DNA from: JBAZOJ01 sp041648755
GTDB taxonomy: Bacteria; Planctomycetota; B143-G9
NCBI GenBank assembly: GCA_041648755.1
Contig: JBAZOJ010000008.1
Location: forward strand, 1-37,605
Length of the DNA stretch: 37,605 nt
Direction of reading: 5' to 3'
Shown: positions 1 to 6,353 of the stretch, piece after piece
Numbering within the stretch: position 1 is the stretch's first letter
Layout of the letters: every line of letters begins with the position of its first letter
Position numbers and translations under genes: made by a program
Notes under the pieces: model-generated
Told to the model about the DNA's origin: nothing
Seen by the model: the letters and a program-made list of their open reading frames with translations, nothing else
The model's database searches: none

Positions 1-882
1 CTTCCCGGACGCGCACCGCTCCCAGCAGGACACTGTCGCCTCGGTGTTTCCGCAAGCCAACTCCACCTGGCCGAGAAGCGAATACGCGCCGATAGCCACG
101 CCATCTTCGGTCGACCCGGTCAACCGGGTCAGGAGCTCCCTCGCGCGCGCAAGCTCCTTCGCCCTCACCAACAGTTCGCCGATGCGCAGACGGCCCTTGT
201 CGTTAAGTGTTCCCTCATCTGCCCGGTCGTACCAGAGCAACGCTCCCGGATAGTCCGCCTGTGCGATGTGCAGTTCCGCGATTGCGATTACGAGACCGGG
301 ATGTCTGTCACCAAGATAGTAGGCAGTTTCAAAGGCCACGGCCGCCTGACGAAGTTCGCCCTTTGCCGAGTGAATATTGCCGATCCGCTGTAGTACTTCG
401 ACCGGGGATCGGTCCTCGGACAGCATGCGCTCAAGTATCGCCAGGGCTTCATCATGCAGGCCGAGGCCATCGATGACATCCGCATACGAAAGAATGACCT
501 GTGTCTCGCCGGGCTCGAAAAGGAGAAGAAGCGACAAGCCCGCCAGCGCGCCGAAGGGAGTGCCCTGCCGCTGATCGATCTGGACAATCCGGGCGATGAC
601 ATCCTCTGATATTCCTCCCAAGCCGATGCAGCGCAGCAACGCCTTACGGGCCTCCGAAAGCCGCCCCAGCATGAAATAGGAATGTCCGAGAAGCCGGAAG
701 ACATCGGACTGCGAAGCACCGGCGGAAACCAGCGGCTCGATCAGTTTCACGCACTCCGCGTAGTCATGCCGATCGTATGATCGACTCGCCTGGGCGAGGG
801 TCTCCGTGGTATCGGCACGCACGGGCAGCCCTGCAAAGGCCGTGAGCACAAGAAGACTCAGCAGGATTATTCCAGGTCTCAT
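1..882 (-). CDS. TPR-repeat protein of the TonB module (C-terminus cut by window edge)
   Basis: The frame opens with ATG at 882 and stays open to position 1, giving the first 294 residues; the C-terminus lies outside. Residues 1-22 form a signal peptide (hydrophobic LLSLLVLTAFAG, then an Ala-x-Ala-like end), so the protein is exported. The rest is helical with repeated TPR-like units, for example around LLGHSYFMLGRLSEARKALL and LQRIGNIHSAKGELRQAAVAF. It starts one base after the TonB stop, so it is the last visible gene of the DUF3450-TtpC-ExbB-ExbD-TonB operon. In Vibrio and Shewanella TonB2 loci a TPR protein follows tonB in the same place (family knowledge). Its role there is unclear; a periplasmic scaffold for TonB or the receptors is an inference. 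Confidence 0.85.
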   Translation of the reverse strand, partial: MRPGIILLSLLVLTAFAGLPVRADTTETLAQASRSYDRHDYAECVKLIEPLVSAGASQSDVFRLLGHSYFMLGRLSEARKALLRCIGLGGISEDVIARIVQIDQRQGTPFGALAGLSLLLLFEPGETQVILSYADVIDGLGLHDEALAILERMLSEDRSPVEVLQRIGNIHSAKGELRQAAVAFETAYYLGDRHPGLVIAIAELHIAQADYPGALLWYDRADEGTLNDKGRLRIGELLVRAKELARARELLTRLTGSTEDGVAIGAYSLLGQVELACGNTEATVSCWERCASGK

Positions 883-883
883 C

Positions 884-1657
884 CTATTTCTCCAACTTGA
901 ATCTGAGAGTCTTGCATCCCCAAACCTTCACAGCCTTGCCGTTGTTCCGCGCCGGCGTGAAAACCCAGTTGCTCACCACCTTCAACACCGCAGTCCGGAA
1001 TTCCTCCGAACCAACGACTTCGACAATATCAACGTCCAGCACGTGACCGTCTTCCCCGATCAACAGCCTCGCCCTGACATAACCTTCGATCTTGTTCCGT
1101 ATGGCGAAACGCGGGTATTCCGGCAGCGGGCAATCGAACTCAACGGGAGGCTCGTCAACCGAATCCGCCACTGGGACAGAATCTGTGGCAATGACCGAAG
1201 CCTGCGATGCCGAGCCGGCTTCGGAGCCACCTTCCGCGGCAGAGCCCTCCCGGCTCCCAGCCATGTCGCCGATTCCGCTGCTACTCCCTTGTGACATCAT
1301 CTTCGGTACCAGCACGTCCGTTTCCCGACGGACATTGGTGACTTCGACGTTAAGCGCCAGCGGATGCATCTCGGTCTTCTCCCGGAATGTCTGGTCAAGC
1401 GACAGGATCGGAATTTCCTCACGGACAGGGTCATCGCGCTGTTGTTCCGGCGCTTCGATCGGGGCGACTGTCATCTCGGCAGAGAATATCCTCCCTTGCG
1501 CGTATCCCGGCCCGGGCTTGTGAGAATCGGTACAGTTGAAGCCGACCAGCGCCACCGCGATTCCAGTGTTCACGATCAGCGATATCAGCACTGCCGCGGC
1601 CACGCGCGCCAGCCCTGTTGAGCCCGTCGGCCCCGCGCCACGGACATCCGCATCCAT
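884..1657 (-). CDS. tonB: TonB family energy-transducing protein
   Basis: A 257-residue protein with one N-terminal membrane anchor (about residues 17-40, VAAAVLISLIVNTGIAVALV), a low-complexity Ser/Gly/Ala/Glu-rich linker instead of a long Pro-Lys spacer, and a C-terminal TonB domain from about 175. Typical features of that domain are visible: YPRFAIRNKIEGYVRARLLI, then the closing WVFTPARNNGKAVKVW. TonB carries energy from the ExbB/ExbD proton channel across the periplasm to outer-membrane receptors. The start lies one base after the exbD stop and the stop one base before the TPR gene, so translation is probably coupled. The natural partners are the two TonB-dependent receptors encoded upstream at 9923-12106 and 16114-18351. 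Confidence 0.92.
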   Translation of the reverse strand: MDADVRGAGPTGSTGLARVAAAVLISLIVNTGIAVALVGFNCTDSHKPGPGYAQGRIFSAEMTVAPIEAPEQQRDDPVREEIPILSLDQTFREKTEMHPLALNVEVTNVRRETDVLVPKMMSQGSSSGIGDMAGSREGSAAEGGSEAGSASQASVIATDSVPVADSVDEPPVEFDCPLPEYPRFAIRNKIEGYVRARLLIGEDGHVLDVDIVEVVGSEEFRTAVLKVVSNWVFTPARNNGKAVKVWGCKTLRFKLEK

Positions 1658-1658
1658 G

Positions 1659-2078
1659 TCAGTTCTCCACTTTCCGGGTCGCCACGGCGATGTTCACCGC
1701 GCCCCCTGACTTTGCCGCGTCCATTACACTAACAAGGACCTTTGCAGTCACGCTCTCGTCAGGCACGATCACCACGAGCCCGTCAGCCTGATTGGAAACG
1801 AACCGGCTGACCTCTTTGCTGCATTCATCCAGGCTCACCCTTCGCCCTGCGATGTAGACGCCGTTGCTTGTCGTTATGATTATGCGCAGGCTCTGTGGCT
1901 CGAGAGATCTGCTGTGGTATGCAACCGGCTTCTTGACGTCCATTCCCTCTTCACGCGAGAACGAGGATGTCACAAGGAAGAACAAGAGCAGGATGAATAC
2001 CATATCGATCAGCGGCGCAATGTCGAGCACGGCGTCACCGCTGCCATCGGGCATTTTTCTCCGAACGGAGTCAAACAA
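1659..2078 (-). CDS. exbD: ExbD/TolR-type proton channel subunit (TTG start)
   Basis: The start chosen is TTG at 2078. It is preceded by GGAGGA five bases upstream and overlaps the exbB stop by eight bases; a longer frame runs to 2180 but would lie inside exbB. This gives 139 residues, the usual ExbD length. The single membrane helix IAPLIDMVFILLLFFLVTSS carries Asp25, matching position 25 of E. coli ExbD, the proton-path residue. The rest is the periplasmic domain (IIITTSNGVYIAGRRVSLDE, and VVIVPDESVTAKVLVSVMDA). It works with ExbB as a pmf-driven motor for TonB. An internal ATG at 2054 is a possible alternative start, but it has a poorer ribosome site. Confidence 0.9.
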   Translation of the reverse strand: MFDSVRRKMPDGSGDAVLDIAPLIDMVFILLLFFLVTSSFSREEGMDVKKPVAYHSRSLEPQSLRIIITTSNGVYIAGRRVSLDECSKEVSRFVSNQADGLVVIVPDESVTAKVLVSVMDAAKSGGAVNIAVATRKVEN

Positions 2079-2688
2079 CCTGTTCCTCCTTTGCCAGGAT
2101 CGCCTCAGCGCGAGCCAGAGCCCTTTCGGCAGATGCAACTCTCCTTCGAATCCGGGCAACGAGAAGGCTGTGCGCGGCAAGAGCGGGAATTGCCGCTATC
2201 AGCCCGGCTTCCGTCGTAATCAGGGCCTGCGAAATGCCGTTCGCCATCATACATTCCATGGCAGCCGATGAACTCAGGGTCAACCCGCGAAAAGTGATCA
2301 TTATTCCAACGACTGTCCCAAGCAGCCCAAGAAGCATCATCATTCCGGCGGATGCCGCGATCAGGTCGATGTGGCAGCGAAGCCCTGCACTTTCCCGTTC
2401 TACAAGCTGCTCCTTCAGTGAGCGATCAACGTCGCGCGAGGTTGATCTGACGTCCAGATAGGCGGCGATGGCGCAGAACGAAAGACACCGGTGGCGCAGG
2501 CAGAGACTGCGAGTAGTTTCAACACTTTCGTCGATCAGACTCGCGAACACGACACCCGAGGCCCGACGCTCAACGCCTTTATCAACCGCAAGGGCGACAA
2601 ACTTCCATGCGATCAGGAACCAACTTGCCCCCGAGACGGCAAATATCACAAAGAGGATTGGGCCGCCGTCCTGGAAGGTCCGGATCAT
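2071..2688 (-). CDS. exbB: ExbB/TolQ-type proton channel subunit
   Basis: A 205-residue inner-membrane protein with three predicted helices at about 8-34, 108-132 and 157-178. This is the standard ExbB layout with a cytoplasmic loop between helices 1 and 2. The MotA/TolQ/ExbB signature is clear: MMMLLGLLGTVVGIMITF and ISQALITTEAGLIAAIPAL. The start codon overlaps the stop of the upstream long ExbB gene (ATGA at 2688-2685), and its end overlaps exbD, so the three are translationally coupled. It forms the pentameric core of the proton-driven motor that energises TonB. The presence of two ExbB-family proteins in one operon is a hallmark of the TonB2/TtpC type of system. Confidence 0.92.
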   Translation of the reverse strand: MIRTFQDGGPILFVIFAVSGASWFLIAWKFVALAVDKGVERRASGVVFASLIDESVETTRSLCLRHRCLSFCAIAAYLDVRSTSRDVDRSLKEQLVERESAGLRCHIDLIAASAGMMMLLGLLGTVVGIMITFRGLTLSSSAAMECMMANGISQALITTEAGLIAAIPALAAHSLLVARIRRRVASAERALARAEAILAKEEQVV

Positions 2689-4136
2689 TTCCCCGCTCCC
2701 GTGATCATGTTGTACGCCGTGGCTGCGTATTTCTCCGCGTCGGCCGTGAGGGTATCAGCCCTGCCATTGAACAACCCCCGAAGCAGGAACACAGGTATCG
2801 CAATAATCAGGCCGGCCGCGGTTGTTATCAGAGCCTCTGCTATGCCACCCGCCATCAGATTGGGATTCGATGTGCCGAACACGCCGATCACTCCGAATAC
2901 CCGGATGATCCCCGTGACAGTTCCAAGCAATCCGAGCAATGGGGAGACAGCGGCGAGGATTCCCAGCACCGGAATAAACCTGCGCAGGTCAGAAAGCTGG
3001 TGAAGCAGGCTTTCCTGAATGCAATCTCCAAGCATCACGGAATTCTTGCCGCGATTCGCTATGCAGGCTGCAAGCGTCTTCTCGATCACTCCCCGCCTTC
3101 CATCGAGTAGACTGGCGGCCTCTTCAAATCGACCGCCACGGCATAATGATAACACTTTATCAATTCTTCCGGTGTTTCGGGTGTTCCGCACGAAGAGGAA
3201 GAAAGCCCTCTCGAAAACAATGACCAATGCAAGCAGAGCTACAATGGCCAACGGGTACATAACCGGGCCGCCGGAAATGAATGTCTGGATGAAGGAAGAA
3301 CCTTCGCTCAGGGAATCGCTTCTGAGCCTCGAAGTCAGATCCACCAGCACTGGAACCCCATCAGACCTGCCAGCTTTCACGGCATCGATCGTATCCGAGA
3401 CTTGTTGTCGGATCCCGACCGGGAGTTCCTCGGCCCACCGGTACCCCAAGGCGTTGTCCGGGGCGGCAAAGGCTATTCCCACCCGACCGCTTCTGACAAT
3501 CCTGTAAGCGAACGAGATGCTGCCGACTGACAGAAGTTCCACATCATCGAGAGAACCGTCCTCAATCCTGATCCTGACAGCAGCGACACGGATACAGGCA
3601 GCGGAGTCGAGGGCAGCATCCAGCCTTCGCAGATACTCCTTGAGAAGCAAGGCAGCCCGAGGATAGCCATCACTGTTTTGTGCAATCTCCAAGAGGGTAT
3701 CACCCAGCCGTTCTGAATCGCCCTCGCCCGGGATATCCCTTCTGTTGACGGACAACTGCTCTGCAGCCTGACGCAGTCCCCCGGTCATTTCCGAGATATC
3801 TCCTTTCAGTTTCCTGCAGTCAGCAGCGAGGCTATCAGTCTTGCGCTTCTGCGCGGTGCATTTCGCCGAAGCCTCCGCTGTCGCCAATTCACTACTCACC
3901 AACTCCCCGGCGATCAAGTGCCGGGCTGACTCAAGAGCGTCAATCTCCCGTGCGCACTGAACTCTCGCCCGGTCAAGGTCATCCTGGGCTTCCAACACCG
4001 CGCGACGTAATTCGCCGGTCCCGGCATCGGATGATACAACAGTCGCATCTTCAGCCGCAAGGACGCCGCATAGCAGCAGAATGACTACGAGCGACAGCGA
4101 GCCAATCAGAATTGCGGTTTTTGGGATCAGGGACAT
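2685..4136 (-). CDS. ttpC: Long ExbB-family protein with periplasmic coiled-coil region (TtpC-like)
   Basis: A 483-residue protein. An N-terminal signal or anchor segment (residues 7-28) is followed by a charged, heptad-rich region (about 40-130) and a mixed domain to about 285. A MotA/TolQ/ExbB domain follows, with helices near 291-314, 387-411 and 433-455. Its signature LAAVSPLLGLLGTVTGIIRV and ALITTAAGLIIAIPVFLLRG is intact. TtpC of Vibrio is an ExbB paralogue with an extra N-terminal periplasmic part, and it is required together with ExbB2/ExbD2 for TonB2-dependent uptake (family knowledge). Architecture and gene order both match. It abuts the DUF3450 gene with no spacer and overlaps exbB by ATGA. 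The substrate served here cannot be read from this gene. Confidence 0.88.
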   Translation of the reverse strand: MSLIPKTAILIGSLSLVVILLLCGVLAAEDATVVSSDAGTGELRRAVLEAQDDLDRARVQCAREIDALESARHLIAGELVSSELATAEASAKCTAQKRKTDSLAADCRKLKGDISEMTGGLRQAAEQLSVNRRDIPGEGDSERLGDTLLEIAQNSDGYPRAALLLKEYLRRLDAALDSAACIRVAAVRIRIEDGSLDDVELLSVGSISFAYRIVRSGRVGIAFAAPDNALGYRWAEELPVGIRQQVSDTIDAVKAGRSDGVPVLVDLTSRLRSDSLSEGSSFIQTFISGGPVMYPLAIVALLALVIVFERAFFLFVRNTRNTGRIDKVLSLCRGGRFEEAASLLDGRRGVIEKTLAACIANRGKNSVMLGDCIQESLLHQLSDLRRFIPVLGILAAVSPLLGLLGTVTGIIRVFGVIGVFGTSNPNLMAGGIAEALITTAAGLIIAIPVFLLRGLFNGRADTLTADAEKYAATAYNMITGAGK

Positions 4137-4946
4137 CTATCTTCCCCCTGCCGCAGGCCTCATAATGAGGTAAATCTTCACGAGTTCCGGATATCGCCTT
4201 CGCTGCATGATGTCCAGTGCGGACAATATGCCGTCCAGAGCGGACGGTGGATCGAGGTCCCACTCGCTGTCGCGGGACAACGACGAGATCCCGAACTGCG
4301 ACCGATCCTCCGAGATGAAGAAATGACCGACGGTTCCAAGCCTGACCTGCCAGGAATTCAGGATCCTGTCTCCCTGGGCAATGTGTACCGGTGCATTCCA
4401 CATGTCGATCGTGACGGAGAGCTTGAGTTCATTTTCTGCAATTGCCCAGAACCCGGAAAACGCAGACAGAGCTTTTTCCGTATCCCCGGAAGCCATATCC
4501 GTCAATACAGCATCGAGCGCTTTGACGCGACTATCCCTGTTAAACGCGATTCCGGACGCGATCCTCTCCCTGATCCGCCTGGCAACCGGCAAGGTGCCCG
4601 ATGCCGCGCCGGTGATAAACCCTCTCGCTTCCGCCAGGAAGGCTTCGGATTCCGATGCCTTCCTCACACTTTCGTTCAGAGACTCAGTCAATGAGGCGAG
4701 CGCACCCTTGGATTCGTCAAGCTGCTTTTTGAGATCCGAAACCCGCTCTCCAATCTCGGCGGATCTTCGGGCGTGCGTATCCAGAAGGTCCCGTTTCTGA
4801 GCCCGTAGAGACTCAAGGCGCTCCACAAGTGCGCGGACCTCTACGGCACCTGAGGCGCCCGACTCCTCAGAATAGGCAACTCCAACAAGCGCTGCAAACA
4901 GCAGCACAAGGAGGGAAAAACCAAGACTGCGAAATCTATGCTTCAT
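4137..4946 (-). CDS. DUF3450 family periplasmic coiled-coil protein of TonB2-type operons
   Basis: The start chosen is ATG at 4946, with GGGAGA nine bases upstream; an in-frame extension to 4982 would add twelve residues in front of the signal peptide. The 269-residue product has a signal peptide (MKHRF, then FSLLVLLFAALVGVAYS) and a coiled coil at roughly residues 30-110 (ERLESLRAQKRDLLDTHARR and similar). A globular C-terminal part contains WAIAENELKLSVTIDMWNAP. DUF3450 proteins sit directly upstream of ttpC in gamma-proteobacterial TonB2 loci, where they are taken to be periplasmic partners of TtpC. This is the first gene of the TonB module here. The 152 bp in front of it hold an imperfect direct repeat, but no clear promoter was found. 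Confidence 0.85.
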   Translation of the reverse strand: MKHRFRSLGFSLLVLLFAALVGVAYSEESGASGAVEVRALVERLESLRAQKRDLLDTHARRSAEIGERVSDLKKQLDESKGALASLTESLNESVRKASESEAFLAEARGFITGAASGTLPVARRIRERIASGIAFNRDSRVKALDAVLTDMASGDTEKALSAFSGFWAIAENELKLSVTIDMWNAPVHIAQGDRILNSWQVRLGTVGHFFISEDRSQFGISSLSRDSEWDLDPPSALDGILSALDIMQRRRYPELVKIYLIMRPAAGGR

Positions 4947-4996
4947 TTCGGCCGATCTCCCGGTGTTCGAGGGCGGAAACAAATGGCCTGGCCTGG

Positions 4997-5108
4997 GTCA
5001 CGTGCACCCGTCAGGATGGCCCACCACTTCGCCTAACGAGAAAACACTCGAATGGTTACACCTCTTTTGACGTCACAAGCACCCGTCAGGATGGCCCGTT
5101 ACTTCGCC
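4997..5108. repeat. Imperfect 37-bp direct repeat pair flanking the end of the toroid-protein gene
   Basis: Copy 1 is 4997-5033 and copy 2 is 5072-5108, 75 bp apart start to start. Both begin gtcac and share gcacccgtcaggatggccc and acttcgcc; they differ at five positions. Copy 2 contains the stop codon and last codons of the prenyltransferase-like gene (ending at 5099), and copy 1 lies in the gap before the DUF3450 gene. The simplest reading is a local tandem duplication of the gene end. A paired binding site or a mobile short repeat are alternatives. Confidence 0.75.
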
Positions 5109-6271
5109 CCGGTTATTACACCCCTGCAGAAGGAAAGTGCCCTGACACAGTAGGCGGTAACGAGAATGGGATCGCTCTCCATCCAGGCGGCGTTCGTGTT
5201 CACCCAACTCCCATCGGGTTGCTGCTTCTCGATAATGGCCGCAGCCATCTCCTGTGCCCAGTCCTTGTCGCCTGTCGCGGTCTTGAGAGTCTTCACGCTC
5301 GCAGTGGAAAGGGCCTTAGACATCATCCGATAGTAGTAGAACAGCCCGGCATTGCCCATAGCGACGTTTTCGTGGACGGAGTAGTTGCCATCAATCCACG
5401 CCATTGCGGATTTGACGCGCATGTCGTCAGGACCGATGTTGGCGTAGACCATCGAGAGCAGGCCCGCATAGGTCATCGTGCCGTAGGACTTGAAGCCCCT
5501 TCCCTTCGCCTGCTTATCCCGCTCGGTTGAATCGGAGGAGGCGGGCTTATAGATGAAGCCCCCGTCATCGAGCGCCCAGTTGAGGGGGTTGGTCTCCGAG
5601 CAGTTCTGGCACTTGGAGACGAACTTGACGGCATTCTGGATTGCGGGGTCGTCAGCCGCCAATCCCGCCGAGCGAAGCGCCTCGATCGCCATCACGGTAT
5701 TGGACAAGTCCGGCCTGCTTCCGCTGGAATAGCCGAAGCCGCCGGAATCGTCCGGCTTCGCCTGGTCGTTCCACTGGATCCCGAGCAAATACGCGGTCGC
5801 TCGCTTGATCTGCGGCCTGTATAGCTCCTCATTAGCGGCGGCGAGCGCCATAATGCTGACGCAAGTACAGTAGTTCCCGATCGGGATCCGAGGGGTGTAG
5901 ATGCCGCCGTTCTCCTGCTGGCAAGCAAGAATCGCATCAACCGCCTTCTGCAACCAAGGATTGTCCTTCAGGGATGGCGCCTCGGGGCTGGAGAGTATCG
6001 CCTCGACCACCATGGCGGTGAAGGCAGGCTTGGGATCCACCAAGCCACAGGAGAACTGCCCGTCATCCTCTTGGTACACCTTCACGAACTCGATTCCACG
6101 ACGTATCGAGTCAAGGACTGCATCACCTGAAGGAATGATCGCAGCAGGCGTCACCTTTGGCTTCGAGTGGTGGATTTTCCCCACCGTACTCCATGTTATC
6201 CATGCAGCCACGGCAAGGAGCGCGATGACTACAATCGTCACAATTGCGATTTTCCGGATCAGTCTCCACAT
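5099..6271 (-). CDS. Membrane-anchored prenyltransferase/squalene-cyclase-like alpha-toroid repeat protein
   Basis: A 390-residue protein with an N-terminal hydrophobic anchor (residues 7-28) followed by about six helical repeats of the prenyltransferase/squalene-oxidase type. Typical pieces are GIEFVKVYQEDDGQFSCGL, AVDAILACQQENGGIY, DSGGFGYSSGSRPDLSNTVM, WALDDGGFIYK, and IEKQQPDGSWVNTNAAWMES. The Q-x-x-D-G-x-W-like turns are QW-motif relatives. I see no DxDD motif of squalene-hopene cyclases, so terpene cyclisation is not supported; the fold is also used for binding by other proteins. It is probably periplasmic, tethered to the inner membrane. The start has AAGGAG seven bases upstream. It lies 82 bp after permease 1 and before the TonB module, and no terminator is visible on either side, so it may bridge both groups in one transcript. 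Confidence 0.85.
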   Translation of the reverse strand: MWRLIRKIAIVTIVVIALLAVAAWITWSTVGKIHHSKPKVTPAAIIPSGDAVLDSIRRGIEFVKVYQEDDGQFSCGLVDPKPAFTAMVVEAILSSPEAPSLKDNPWLQKAVDAILACQQENGGIYTPRIPIGNYCTCVSIMALAAANEELYRPQIKRATAYLLGIQWNDQAKPDDSGGFGYSSGSRPDLSNTVMAIEALRSAGLAADDPAIQNAVKFVSKCQNCSETNPLNWALDDGGFIYKPASSDSTERDKQAKGRGFKSYGTMTYAGLLSMVYANIGPDDMRVKSAMAWIDGNYSVHENVAMGNAGLFYYYRMMSKALSTASVKTLKTATGDKDWAQEMAAAIIEKQQPDGSWVNTNAAWMESDPILVTAYCVRALSFCRGVITGAK

Positions 6272-6353
6272 GGCACTACTCCTTCGTGTATTTCATTGCG
6301 TTGTGCAAAATCGGTCACGGCAAAACTGCGTACATCCATGCCTTCGACGCGGA

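Noticed and set aside
5099..6271. Squalene-hopene cyclase or other terpene cyclase
   Set aside because: The protein is too short (390 versus about 630 residues), has an N-terminal anchor and lacks DxDD. Only the toroid repeats are shared.
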